Program-made: the position numbers and the translations under genes
Assembly (NCBI RefSeq): GCF_004798965.1
Contig: NZ_SDSD01000003.1
Coordinates: forward strand, 1 to 64,000
Source of the DNA: Onishia niordana
GTDB lineage: Bacteria; Pseudomonadota; Gammaproteobacteria; Pseudomonadales; Halomonadaceae
DNA: 64,000 bases
Direction of reading: 5' to 3'
In this document: positions 8,154-16,838 of the stretch, piece by piece
How positions within the stretch are numbered: position 1 is the first letter of the stretch
Layout of the letters: each line of letters starts with the position of its first letter
The notes under the pieces: model-generated
Databases searched by the model: none
What the model saw: only the letters and a program-made list of their open reading frames with translations
Told to the model about the DNA's origin: nothing

Positions 8154-10112
8154 GTGACCCTGCTACGTCTAGAACAGCTGCAACTGGCCTACGGGCCTCA
8201 GGTCCTTCTCAATGGCGCCGATCTGGTGCTGGAGCGCGGTGAGCGTCTGGCGTTGGTGGGCCGTAACGGCACCGGCAAGTCGACGCTGCTCAAGCTGATC
8301 TCGGGCGAGGTATTGGCCGACGGCGGCAGCCTTTGGCGAGCGCCGGGACTGAAGATCGGCGTGCTTGAGCAGGACCTGCCGAATGCGTCGGGCGAGACCA
8401 TCTTCGATGTCGTCGCCCAGGGCCTGCCAGAAGCCGGCTCGCTGCTCGCCGAGTATCATCACCTGATCATGGATGCGGACCCCGATATGACGCGCATGGA
8501 GCGTCTGCAGACCCAGATTGAGTCGATCGACGGCTGGTCCTTCCATCAGCGGATCGATACCGTGCTGACTCGCTTGGGTCTGCCGGCCGACGACGCCATG
8601 GAGGCACTCTCCGGCGGCTGGCGGCGGCGTGTCGCCCTGGCCCGGGCACTGGTTGCCGAGCCAGATCTCTTGCTGCTCGACGAGCCCACCAACCACCTGG
8701 ACCTGGACACCATCGCCTGGCTTGAGGAGCAGCTCGCTTCCTTCAACGGCGCCGTGCTGTTCATTACCCATGACCGCGCCTTCCTGTCGCGCCTGGCCAC
8801 CAATATTCTCGAGCTGGATCGTGGGCGCCTGGGGCGTTACCCGGGAGACTACGCCAAGTATCAGGAACAGAAGACGCATGAGCTGGAAGTCGAAGCTCGC
8901 GAAAACGCCGAATTCGACAAGAAGCTTGCCCAGGAAGAGTCCTGGATCCGCCAGGGCATCAAGGCACGTCGTACGCGCAACGAGGGGCGTGTCAGAGCGC
9001 TTGAACAGATGCGTCGCGAACGCGGCCAGCGCCGCGAGCGTCAGGGCAAGGCGAATCTCTCGGTCGACACCGGCGAGCGCAGTGGTAAGCAGGTGGTGGA
9101 GCTCAAGGGCGTTAGTCAGGCCTTCGGCAGTGACTACGTGGTTCGCGACCTGAGCCTCGAGATCCAGCGCGGCGACCGGATTGGCTTGATTGGTCGTAAC
9201 GGTGCAGGCAAGACCACGCTGCTCAAGATTTTGCTGGGTGAGCTTGAGCCCCAGGAAGGCAAGGTCAAGTTGGGCACCAAGATGCAGGTGGCCTACTTTG
9301 ACCAGTTGCGTGCCGGTCTCGAGCTGGAAAAGACCGTCTACGACAACGTGGCTCAGGGCAGCGATAGGGTCTCTGTAGGTGGCAAGGATCGTCACGTGAT
9401 CAGCTATCTCCAGGACTTCCTATTTACCCCGGAGCGTGCCCGCCAGCCGGTCAAGGCCCTATCGGGCGGCGAATCGAACCGCCTGTTGCTTGCCAAGCTG
9501 TTCACTCAGCCTGCTAACGTACTGGTACTCGATGAGCCGACCAACGACCTGGATGTCGAGACCCTGGAGCTGCTCGAAGAATTATTGCTCGACTTCGATG
9601 GCACCCTGTTGCTCGTGTCTCACGACAGGGCCTTCATGGATAACGTCGTCACCGGCGTGTTGGCGTTCGAAGGTGACGGCATCGTGCGCGAGTACGTTGG
9701 CGGCTACAGCGACTGGGTACGCCAGGGCGGTAAACTTCCCCCCGCGCCATGGGACTTTGATGCGGCCAATGCAGCAGGCCGGGCGAAGGTCGAATCGCCC
9801 AGCGAGGCCAAGGCAGCGCGTGGCGAGCCGGCACCTTCTGCCAATGAGGCGAACACTAAACCCGCCGATACCAAGCGGGTCAAGCTCTCCTATAAGTTGC
9901 AGCGAGAGCTGGATCAACTGCCGGCATTGATCGAACGCCTGGAGAGTGAGGTCGCGGAATTCGAAGCCAGAACCGGCGATCCGAGCTTCTATCAGCAGGA
10001 CGCGGCGCAGGTCACCACGACACTGGACGCGCTTTCCACCAAGCAGCGTGAGCTTGATGAGGCCATGGAGCGCTGGATGGAACTCGAGGCGATGGCGGCT
10101 GGCGAGGCCTGA
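8154..10112 (+). CDS. uup: ABC-F ATPase Uup
   Basis: 652-residue soluble ABC-F protein with two ATP-binding domains. The first has Walker A GRNGTGKST (about 36-44), signature LSGGWRRR and Walker B LLLLDEPTNHLD. The second has GRNGAGKTT (about 346-354), LSGGESNR and VLVLDEPTNDLD. A C-terminal coiled coil rich in Lys and Glu (about 570-645) is the Uup-type DNA-binding tail. Uup suppresses transposon excision and branch migration and is implicated in ribosome function. The start is GTG with AAGAGGTAAG before it. Confidence 0.94.
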   Translation: MTLLRLEQLQLAYGPQVLLNGADLVLERGERLALVGRNGTGKSTLLKLISGEVLADGGSLWRAPGLKIGVLEQDLPNASGETIFDVVAQGLPEAGSLLAEYHHLIMDADPDMTRMERLQTQIESIDGWSFHQRIDTVLTRLGLPADDAMEALSGGWRRRVALARALVAEPDLLLLDEPTNHLDLDTIAWLEEQLASFNGAVLFITHDRAFLSRLATNILELDRGRLGRYPGDYAKYQEQKTHELEVEARENAEFDKKLAQEESWIRQGIKARRTRNEGRVRALEQMRRERGQRRERQGKANLSVDTGERSGKQVVELKGVSQAFGSDYVVRDLSLEIQRGDRIGLIGRNGAGKTTLLKILLGELEPQEGKVKLGTKMQVAYFDQLRAGLELEKTVYDNVAQGSDRVSVGGKDRHVISYLQDFLFTPERARQPVKALSGGESNRLLLAKLFTQPANVLVLDEPTNDLDVETLELLEELLLDFDGTLLLVSHDRAFMDNVVTGVLAFEGDGIVREYVGGYSDWVRQGGKLPPAPWDFDAANAAGRAKVESPSEAKAARGEPAPSANEANTKPADTKRVKLSYKLQRELDQLPALIERLESEVAEFEARTGDPSFYQQDAAQVTTTLDALSTKQRELDEAMERWMELEAMAAGEA

Positions 10113-10123
10113 GCATAGGCCGA

Positions 10124-10159
10124 CGCAATAGCGGCGCCTAATTAGGCGCCGCTATTGCG
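10124..10159. terminator. Perfect 36-base palindrome, probable bidirectional terminator
   Basis: CGCAATAGCGGCGCCTAA is followed immediately by its exact reverse complement and then by TTT on the plus strand. It lies between the convergent uup and uspA genes, so it can end transcripts from both sides, although the T-run is short. Confidence 0.7.
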
Positions 10160-10205
10160 TTTGGATCTAAGGAATGTGAGCTGTCAGTCACGCGGCACTG
10201 AAGCG

Positions 10206-10658
10206 TTATTCCTTGCTGTCATCTTCGCCAACGCGCACTGCCAGCACATCACATTTTGCACCGTGCAGAACGCCAGTGGACGTTGAGCCCAGCAGAAGCG
10301 CGAAGCCATGTCGACCGTGTGAGCCTACAACGATCAGGTCGACATCATGCTCCTCGGCAAAGCGATGAATTTCAGTGTCGGGCATGCCGACCACCACGTG
10401 CTGGTCCTCCTTGGCGACCTCTTTCGGATCGGCAATTTCGGCCAGGCGCTGTTTGGCGTGTTCGTCTAGCTGGTCCTGAATACTGGTCAGGTCCATCGGA
10501 ATATCACCGCCGTAAGCGAAGCCCAGCGGCTCTAGGGTATGCATGATAGACAGCTTGGCCTTGTTGCGATCAGCAATTGGCAGCGCTCGTTCCAGTACCT
10601 TGTGAGAATCTTTGGTCAGATCAACGGCGACCAGGATATGACGATACTCGTTGCTCAT
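10206..10658 (-). CDS. uspA: Universal stress protein, UspA family
   Basis: 150-residue cytoplasmic protein with the Usp alpha/beta fold. It starts MSNEYRHILVAVDL and carries the ATP-binding motif VVGSHGRHGFALLLGSTSTGV near the C-terminus. Such proteins bind ATP and act in survival of stress and growth arrest. The start at 10658 is set by GGGAGG upstream. An FNR/ANR box and matching -10 element upstream (10,696-10,737) suggest induction when oxygen is low. The paralogue is not specified by sequence, so the symbol is generic. Confidence 0.88.
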   Translation of the reverse strand: MSNEYRHILVAVDLTKDSHKVLERALPIADRNKAKLSIMHTLEPLGFAYGGDIPMDLTSIQDQLDEHAKQRLAEIADPKEVAKEDQHVVVGMPDTEIHRFAEEHDVDLIVVGSHGRHGFALLLGSTSTGVLHGAKCDVLAVRVGEDDSKE

Positions 10659-10695
10659 GTGAGCCTCCCGGTGGAAAGTAGATGGGCCTACCCCA

Positions 10696-10737
10696 ACTCT
10701 AGGCGTGGCTCTGGCTCGATACAACGATTTATATCAA
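10696..10737 (-). promoter_or_regulatory. Predicted FNR/ANR-dependent promoter of uspA
   Basis: On the minus strand TTGAT-ATAA-ATCGT (10,737-10,724) matches the FNR/ANR box with two mismatches in one half. TAGAGT (10,701-10,696) is placed so that an inferred start near 10,689 lies 41.5 bases from the box centre, the class II position. The arrangement is identical to the promoter at 30,280-30,321. Confidence 0.5.
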
Positions 10738-10862
10738 TCTTTTAGCACATTTAAGTGAATCAATTTGGGTCGATCGAGATGCTCCTTTGGTGGTTATTTC
10801 ATCTCATCGCTCGGCGTTTCGTCGTTCGGGCTTGGTCGCTTCCTGCATAGATAGAGGTAGAC

Positions 10863-11405
10863 ATGGTGTGGTTGATTATTGCCCTGGTGATAGGGCTGAT
10901 GCTGTCACCAATGATGTGGTTGCGACCTAGTTCCCAGCAGAAACGCATGGGCCGCTTGCGGCAGGCGGTGACCAACGCCGGGGTCAAGGTGAAGCTGGGC
11001 GATTCGCCGCTGCACGAGGGTGGGCGGATGGCGAGCTATCGCTGGATGTATCCCGGCGAGTACCCTGGGCCACGCTTCGTGCTGGTGCGTGAAGCGGTGG
11101 CAAGCGATGCCCTCAAGCCTTTCATGCATGGCTGGCGCTGGCGCATCGAGCCGCTTCGGCCTCTGCCTGGTGAAGCCTTGGCAATGCTTGAGCTAGCCCT
11201 TGGCGAATTGCCGGTGGATGCTCAAGTCGTGGAGTCGAGCCGCGATGCGCTGACCTTGTGGTGGGGGGAGTCGCTCGGTGCAGATGCCTTCGAGCACCAC
11301 CGCGAAAATCTGTCGAGCCTTCAACAGCACCTTGCCGGGCGACCGGATGAACCGGCGCCCCGCAAGCTTGGCGTTCGTGAAATGCGAGATCAGGCGCGTC
11401 GATGA
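10863..11405 (+). CDS. Membrane-anchored conserved hypothetical protein
   Basis: 180 residues with one N-terminal membrane helix (LIIALVIGLMLSPMMWL) followed by a basic stretch and a cytoplasmic domain. The domain contains YRWMYPGEYPGPRFVLVREA and ends in a basic tail. No family is recognised with confidence. It looks like a small monotopic protein with its domain on the cytoplasmic side. It stands alone between divergent uspA and convergent marR-type genes. Confidence 0.65.
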   Translation: MVWLIIALVIGLMLSPMMWLRPSSQQKRMGRLRQAVTNAGVKVKLGDSPLHEGGRMASYRWMYPGEYPGPRFVLVREAVASDALKPFMHGWRWRIEPLRPLPGEALAMLELALGELPVDAQVVESSRDALTLWWGESLGADAFEHHRENLSSLQQHLAGRPDEPAPRKLGVREMRDQARR

Positions 11406-11432
11406 CGCTATCATTCAGAGGGCAGATCTGGC

Positions 11433-11879
11433 TTAGGCCGTGACTTCATCCCGAGACTGAATCCTCAGCCCGTTATCTTCGATGCGCGACAGTAGGGCAT
11501 CGAATTGTTCGATGTCCTCATGACTCAACCCGTCAAGCATCTCGACCCGTGCCTTTTCCACGACGCTGTCGATCTCCTCGAGGAGAGGGGCGGCATCTTT
11601 CGTCAGGAAAATACGTTTGGCGCGGCGATCATGATCACAGGGGCAGCGCTCAATCAGGCCTTGTTGGGCAAGCTGATCCAGGGTGCGCACCAACGAGGGG
11701 GCTTCTACGCCAATTGCCCGTGCGAGGTCGCATTGCGGCTGTCCATCGCCCAGCCGCCAAAGGTGATAAAGAGTGACCCAGCGGGTCTGTGTTAGCCCAA
11801 GTGGCGCCAGTCGCTGGTCGAGTATGGCTCGCCAGAGTCTTGGTAGGCGTGCCAGCTTGAATCCAATATTTTTTTCCAT
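11433..11879 (-). CDS. MarR/SlyA-family transcriptional regulator
   Basis: 148-residue winged-helix regulator. The DNA-binding region reads GLTQTRWVTLYHLWR, then QCDLARAIGVEAPSLVRTLDQL with the wing LIERCPCDHDRRAKRIFLT, which is typical of SlyA-type members. Regulators of this family bind palindromic operators as dimers and often respond to small ligands. The start is at 11879 (MEKNIGFKLAR). It lies 84 bases downstream of the DUF5924 gene, so it may share its transcript. The target is unknown. Confidence 0.88.
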   Translation of the reverse strand: MEKNIGFKLARLPRLWRAILDQRLAPLGLTQTRWVTLYHLWRLGDGQPQCDLARAIGVEAPSLVRTLDQLAQQGLIERCPCDHDRRAKRIFLTKDAAPLLEEIDSVVEKARVEMLDGLSHEDIEQFDALLSRIEDNGLRIQSRDEVTA

Positions 11880-11962
11880 TGTAGCCCTATGTTCGCCAGC
11901 TAATAGTTTCATTGTCCGAGCTTGTTCTGGGCAATGCAACCCCTTGGCTGGTGAAAAATTGA

Positions 11963-13234
11963 TCACTTGTCTTCGAGCAGGGAGCCATCAGTCTCGCTTT
12001 TCTGGTCGGGGATCAGTTGGCGCCAGTCGAGGCCGGGCAACCCTCGCGGTATGTGAATAGTACCATCGACTACCTGCACATCATCAGGTGCTTCGCCCAC
12101 AGTGAAACGCACGATACCAATCCGTTGACCGGATGGCGTCATGACATCTACCCGCCAGTGGCCTGCGGGATTTTCTGGAAAATTCTGTTTATGTGTCCAG
12201 GCTCGATACCCCTGGGCACGTCCGCCTCGTATCTCCAGCGGAATTCGGTCGATCAGCTCGCCGTCATGTCGCCATTCGTGATAGACCGTCTCACTCAGGC
12301 CGCGTGGCGCGCGAATGGCGGTATAGGCGTAGAGCCCGCGTGATGTCACTGCCTCGTTGGTCAAGGCCATCTCGCCGCTGGGGCTCCGGCTTGATACCAC
12401 GAACCCGGGTGAAAGGGCGTAGCCGCTCAACCAGAGGTTGGCCGGGGGAATCCAGCCCCGCACGGCCCAGCCGGCACCCGCCAGCAGCATCGCTAGGCCG
12501 ATCATCGCCATCCAGCTGCTGACTCGCTTCGGGCGTAATAGATTCACCAGGCTCGGCACAGCGAATATCACCATCACGGCCAGTGCGATAGCCAGGCTCT
12601 CGCCGGTCGTCAGGTGCAGCATTATCGGCAAGGTGACCAACATCACCACGAACACACACAGTGCGTGGAAGGCGAAATATAACCAGCGGTGCCGTTCCGC
12701 GAGACGGAAGTAAAGTGGGTCAAGCACCGATAGCAGGGCAAGCGCCATGAAGAGCACCGTGAATACGGCCTGTCCGCTGGACCAGACGGTTGTCGCCAAC
12801 AGGAATGGCAGGCTAAAGAACAGCGTCTCCTGGTGAATCATCTGAGCGATGAAGGTAGTCACGCCCCGCGGAAGATGAGGATAACCGTGGTTGGCCAATC
12901 GTCTCTGTATCAGGCTTTCCGAAAGCAGCAGTAGCCAGGCCATCAGCATCGCCAGCGCCAATGCAGCGCCTAGCCATTGCTGGCGGTCCACCAGGAAGAA
13001 ACTGGCGACACCGGCACTGAACGCAATGGGCGGCCAGAGCCAGACATAGGGCCTCAGGCGTTGGCTGAGGGCCGTGATACGCGCTTGACCGTCAACCAGC
13101 CGTGAGCTTGCCGTGTGCTGTTGGGCTGGCGCGTGGGCCTCGGCATGCGGTATTTGCGCTGATGGTTCTGCTGTATTCGGCTCGGAAGAAGCCTCAGTAG
13201 CAGGCTTCTCCATTGAGGGCCGTTCGGAGCTCAT
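11963..13234 (-). CDS. DUF5924/DUF2914 membrane protein
   Basis: 423 residues. A polar Ala/Pro/Glu-rich N-terminus (about 1-55) is followed by about eight hydrophobic helices (60-275) and a periplasmic C-terminal domain of DUF2914 type (about 290-395), with VYHEWRHDGELIDRIPLEI and GHWRVDVMTPSGQRIG. This two-part layout is common in gammaproteobacteria, but the function is unknown. The C-terminal domain resembles a beta-sandwich that could bind a ligand; that is inference. Confidence 0.78.
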   Translation of the reverse strand: MSSERPSMEKPATEASSEPNTAEPSAQIPHAEAHAPAQQHTASSRLVDGQARITALSQRLRPYVWLWPPIAFSAGVASFFLVDRQQWLGAALALAMLMAWLLLLSESLIQRRLANHGYPHLPRGVTTFIAQMIHQETLFFSLPFLLATTVWSSGQAVFTVLFMALALLSVLDPLYFRLAERHRWLYFAFHALCVFVVMLVTLPIMLHLTTGESLAIALAVMVIFAVPSLVNLLRPKRVSSWMAMIGLAMLLAGAGWAVRGWIPPANLWLSGYALSPGFVVSSRSPSGEMALTNEAVTSRGLYAYTAIRAPRGLSETVYHEWRHDGELIDRIPLEIRGGRAQGYRAWTHKQNFPENPAGHWRVDVMTPSGQRIGIVRFTVGEAPDDVQVVDGTIHIPRGLPGLDWRQLIPDQKSETDGSLLEDK

Positions 13235-13347
13235 AAAGGGACCGGTTCAGTTGGAGCAAGGCTCAATCCTACCAGCCACAACCGTGTGCCGGGAGTCGCA
13301 ATCAAGCGACAGGCCGGAGCGGAGGATCTGATGGCTCCCGTTTCCCG

Positions 13348-13746
13348 TCAGGGCATGGCCCCTATCAGGTTGCGCGCCAGGGTGACGCTCAACATGCCTA
13401 GCCAGGCGAAAATCAGCGAGCCACCGAGATGAAGGGCGATGCCAGCCAGTGCCAGGCCCTGACGACCCGCCTGAAGGTTGGCCAGTATTTCTGCGGTAAA
13501 GGAAGAAAAGGTGGTCAGGGCTCCGAACAGGCCGGTGACGAGAAAGAGTCGCCACTCCGGTGAAAGCTGGGGATGTTCGCTGAATAACGCCACGAAGAGG
13601 CCAATCAGGTAGCCGCCGAGCGTGTTGGCCGCCAGGGTGCCCAGCGGAAGGGCCGGGTAATAATGATTAAGCCATAATCCCAGCAGCCAGCGGGCGTTGG
13701 CGCCCAGTACCGCTCCGCCGCTAACGGCGAGAATCGAGAGCCACAT
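13348..13746 (-). CDS. crcB: Fluoride channel CrcB/Fluc
   Basis: 132-residue four-helix membrane protein that forms dual-topology dimers to export fluoride. Family motifs are clear: GGAVLGANARW at the N-terminus, GTLAANTLGGYLIG, and the phenylalanine-box region TTFSSFTAE. No fluoride riboswitch was recognised in the 65 bases between it and the upstream cation-efflux gene. Confidence 0.94.
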   Translation of the reverse strand: MWLSILAVSGGAVLGANARWLLGLWLNHYYPALPLGTLAANTLGGYLIGLFVALFSEHPQLSPEWRLFLVTGLFGALTTFSSFTAEILANLQAGRQGLALAGIALHLGGSLIFAWLGMLSVTLARNLIGAMP

Positions 13747-13811
13747 GGTAATCCTTGTGCACTGTTTTAAGAGGCTCGGTTGAGTTGCATCGCTGTGACG
13801 CCAGGCCTGCG

Positions 13812-14801
13812 TTATTCGTGCGTGTGTGGGTCCGCATGGCAACGGGCTGGCTGTTGATGCGCCGATGTTTCCGCTTCCCCGCAGCCGTCATTACCCTGCG
13901 CGTCCAGGCAGTGGTCTGGTGCCTCAAGTTGTATGGTGGCATGGCTGATACCGAAGTGCTCATGCAGCCGCGCCTTGATGGCAATCAGGGCCGTTTGTCT
14001 ATCCATGCCGTCAACCAGGGTGGCGTGCAGCGAGACCATCGGTCTGGCCGGGGTGAGCGACCAGGCATGTACATGGTGTACCTCGGAGATCGCCATGACC
14101 TGATGCGGGATATCCTGCTCGAGCTGATCCACGTCTAGGCCTTCCGGCGTGCCTTCGAGCAGTATATGAGCGGATTCTCGCGTTAGTGTCCAGGCGCTGC
14201 GAAGTATCAGTGCCGCAATCAACACAGACAGCAGGGGATCTATCGGCATCCATCCGGTGGCCATGATCACGGCGCCGGCGATGATGGCGGCCACGGAGCC
14301 GAGCAGATCCCCTAGCACATGTAGGGCCGCCCCACGGACATTGAGATTGTCGCGATCACCAAGATGGAGGATGGCGAATACCACCAAATTGACCGCCAAG
14401 CCGAGGGCTGCGACCACCATCATGGTATTGGCCTGAATATCCATCGGGTTGACTAGTCGGCCGACAGCCTCAACCCCGATCCAGATCACTAGACCAATCA
14501 GCGCCAGGCCGTTGACGAAGGCAGCAAGCACCTGCACGCGATGGTAGCCAAAGGTGCGGCGTCTGTCAGAGGGACGTTTGCTCAATCGGGAGGCAAACCA
14601 TGCCAGCCCCAAAGCGGCACTGTCGGTCAGCATATGGGCAGCATCCGCCAACAGTGCCAGCGAACCCGAGAGTACTCCGCCGATCACTTCGGCGATCATG
14701 AAAGTGCCGGTCAACACTAGCGCCCATAGGAGCCTGGATTCGCTATCGCTATCGCTGTGATGATGACCATGGTGATGGCCATGAGCATGATCGTGTGCCA
14801 T
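13812..14801 (-). CDS. Cation diffusion facilitator, CzcD/ZitB type
   Basis: 329-residue inner-membrane transporter that exports Zn2+ or related divalent metals by proton antiport. The cytoplasmic N-terminus is His-rich (HDHAHGHHHGHHHSD). Six helices follow with the metal-site residues in LLADAAHMLTDS and VRGAALHVLGDLLGS, then a cytoplasmic ferredoxin-like domain with EVHHVHAWSL. The start at 14801 is chosen because AAGG precedes it, although the frame continues 17 residues upstream. Zn is the likely substrate by family, not proven. Confidence 0.9.
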   Translation of the reverse strand: MAHDHAHGHHHGHHHSDSDSESRLLWALVLTGTFMIAEVIGGVLSGSLALLADAAHMLTDSAALGLAWFASRLSKRPSDRRRTFGYHRVQVLAAFVNGLALIGLVIWIGVEAVGRLVNPMDIQANTMMVVAALGLAVNLVVFAILHLGDRDNLNVRGAALHVLGDLLGSVAAIIAGAVIMATGWMPIDPLLSVLIAALILRSAWTLTRESAHILLEGTPEGLDVDQLEQDIPHQVMAISEVHHVHAWSLTPARPMVSLHATLVDGMDRQTALIAIKARLHEHFGISHATIQLEAPDHCLDAQGNDGCGEAETSAHQQPARCHADPHTHE

Positions 14802-14907
14802 GAAGCGCCTTGTGTGGTGTGGCCTTTCCGGCTCGGGGCCGGAATGTGTCAATGTCCATTAGGCTATCACGGTCTATCAGGCTATGAACCCCTTCAGTGT
14901 TGGCGCT

Positions 14908-15516
14908 TTACAGCTCATGACCGAGCATGACGCGACAGATATCGGCGAAACTATGCGGTTCTCTGAGCAGTTGTCCCAGTTCGATGCCTAAGGCACGTCC
15001 AGCGTCTGAGGCCGAGATCAGGCCGCGCAGGCGGGGTTGCTGCTGTTCGTCATGGTCGACGATCAGCAAGTGCTGGTCGCCATGAGCCTGCAATGCCTGG
15101 ACTAGCTTGCCGATAGTCAAATGTGACAGGCGTGACAGCGGCAGCGCATGAAGCGTCGAGCAGGAAGACTGCACCATGCCCACGGTTACGTCGGCGCGGG
15201 CAATCTGGTGAGTCTGCATGGCCTGGGTCGTCCGGCGTCCGCCGAGCAGTTCCTTGGCAGTGACGATCCCTTGGCAGCGTCCATCGGCATCGGCCACTAG
15301 CAGTAGGCGCACGCCGCTAGCCTGCATGATCAGGCGGGCCTCTTCGGCGGGTGTCTCCGTGCCGATCGTGCGTGCCCGAACTTGGGTGAAGTCGGTGAGC
15401 AGTGAGCTGGCTGGACTATCTATTGTCAGGTGCGACAGTGGCACCGCGGGATCGGCAATCGGTAGGTCACCGGCGAGAGACTCAAGCGACAGTGTTGGGT
15501 GCGACATATCCGGCAT
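14908..15516 (-). CDS. CBS-domain protein
   Basis: 202 residues with two CBS motifs. The first runs through VRARTIGTETPAEEARLIM and GVRLLLVADADGRCQGIVTAKELLG. The second runs through LSRLSHLTIGKLVQALQ and HLLIVDHD, ending in RGLISASDAGRALG. CBS pairs bind adenine nucleotides and act as energy sensors. No catalytic domain is attached, so it is a free-standing regulatory module. The start at 15516 is supported by AAAGGAG seven bases before. Confidence 0.82.
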   Translation of the reverse strand: MPDMSHPTLSLESLAGDLPIADPAVPLSHLTIDSPASSLLTDFTQVRARTIGTETPAEEARLIMQASGVRLLLVADADGRCQGIVTAKELLGGRRTTQAMQTHQIARADVTVGMVQSSCSTLHALPLSRLSHLTIGKLVQALQAHGDQHLLIVDHDEQQQPRLRGLISASDAGRALGIELGQLLREPHSFADICRVMLGHEL

Positions 15517-15866
15517 GAGGGCGCTCCTTTCTTTGAAATCGGTGCTCAAGGCAATGAGCAACGGGGCTATTAAGTTAGCTAGCTTACAATAACTATCTTA
15601 AGGCTTTCTTAAGCCCCGCTGTCAATCTTGACTCTCGGCGGAGTTGGACGTCCCGGCCTTGTGCTCTGCCCGTTGGACGACGGCCGTCACGCTTCAAGGC
15701 TTCTTTAGCAAGAAAGCCCTGAGTCAAAAGATGGGCATGAGCCGGTGATGCCGGAAGGCAAGGCGTGTCGACGAGGGGATGCTGAAGGCGGCCTGGCGGG
15801 ACGAGACTGTGAAATTGTCCCGCCGGTGGGGTGGGCTGGTTTACGTCGTACTCACGGTGAGTCCGG
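15517..15866. other. Intergenic region with one hairpin
   Basis: 350 bases without a convincing gene. Near 15,580-15,615 there is an AT-rich stretch likely to carry the promoter of the CBS gene. GGCGGGAC (15,795-15,802) pairs with GTCCCGCC (15,817-15,824), but no T-run follows on either strand, so terminator function is uncertain. Confidence 0.5.
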
Positions 15867-16307
15867 TTAAAGGGTCATAAACGGCGTAGCCTGCCCGTCA
15901 GTGAATTGATACACCTCATAGGGTGCACGCTGCGGCCCCGGCATGCCCGGTGTGCCCTGGGGCATGCCGGCAAGCCCTATGCCGTCGATATCGGGACGTT
16001 GCTCGAAGAGCCTCTCGAGTGCCGCGACGGGAACATGCCCTTCGATGACGTAACCTTCGATCATGACGGTATGACAGGATCCCTGGCCGTAGGGAATGCC
16101 AGCTGCATGCTTGATCTCACCCATGGGCTCGTCGTCGATGATCTCGACATCGATGCCGCTTGCCTCTAGATGACGGGCGTAGGCTTCACAGCAACCACAG
16201 GACGGGTTCTTGAAGAGTCGGGCGCTATCCGGCAGGGCGGCGTGCGCTGTGCTAGCGCCCAGCAGAAGGCTGCCGGCGAGATAAAGTACTTTCACTTGAG
16301 CTTGCAT
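15867..16307 (-). CDS. DUF411 periplasmic metal-binding protein
   Basis: 146 residues with a cleavable signal peptide (VLYLAGSLLLGASTAHA) and a DUF411 domain. The domain contains the CGCC-type site in FKNPSCGCCEAYARHLEASG and the later GSCHTVMIEGYVIEGHVP segment. DUF411 proteins are linked to copper or other soft-metal handling. The start at 16307 gives a proper signal peptide; a start 13 residues upstream is possible. A MerR-type operator upstream (16,411-16,425) supports metal induction. Confidence 0.85.
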   Translation of the reverse strand: MQAQVKVLYLAGSLLLGASTAHAALPDSARLFKNPSCGCCEAYARHLEASGIDVEIIDDEPMGEIKHAAGIPYGQGSCHTVMIEGYVIEGHVPVAALERLFEQRPDIDGIGLAGMPQGTPGMPGPQRAPYEVYQFTDGQATPFMTL

Positions 16308-16394
16308 GGCGACATGGCCTCTCGGGGTGATGGGGCGGTTGTTCATAACCAGGGCGATAGCCCTTCTCGCTGATTCACTTGGTTAGTCCTAATA

Positions 16395-16425
16395 GCGTAA
16401 TGCCGATGTCTTACCCAAGGGTCAA
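16395..16425 (-). promoter_or_regulatory. Candidate MerR/CueR-type metal-responsive promoter
   Basis: On the minus strand TTGACCC-T-TGGGTAA (16,425-16,411) is a dyad overlapping a -35 TTGACC. About 19-20 bases on is TTACGCT, a weak -10. An over-long spacer containing a dyad is the hallmark of promoters controlled by CueR-like regulators. It lies ~100 bases before the DUF411 gene. Confidence 0.4.
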
Positions 16426-16838
16426 GTTAAATAATATGGCTGGGGGCCACATCGCCGTTCTGTCAGTCATGATCAACTCATCTGACATGACGTTGTTGCG
16501 TTATGGTTTATTCCCGATCGTACCGTTGCCCTGGGCGATCCATGCCAGCGACTCCCACGCCACCTGCCGACAGCTGCAGAGGAAATCGTCCTGTGGCCCA
16601 TGTCTCCTGCCCCGTATGTCGTTGACCTTGATGACGGAAGGCTAGATGCGATCGGAGAAACTGGCTTTGATCCAGCGCAAGAAGAGAGGGGGAATTTACT
16701 GGCTCGGCCTGAAATGGCATGCGAATACCCGGGATTGTCGGCGAAACTGGGGCAGGGCAAGTGACATTCAGGGCCCGGCGCGAATAAAACATGGCGCCGC
16801 GGCCCTGCGTAACCATCGATTCCAACTGGAGAGGGTAG
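16426..16838. other. Intergenic region, no gene recognised
   Basis: About 410 bases between the DUF411 promoter and the UbiA-type gene. Open frames exist on both strands, but none has a recognisable product or a good ribosome-binding site. The last ~50 bases should hold the promoter and leader of the UbiA gene (GGAGAGGG just before its ATG). Confidence 0.5.

Noticed and set aside
8169..9395. Long open frame (408 codons) on the minus strand opposite uup
   Set aside because: It is an antisense shadow of a well-conserved ABC-F gene in GC-rich DNA; no ribosome-binding site or recognisable product.
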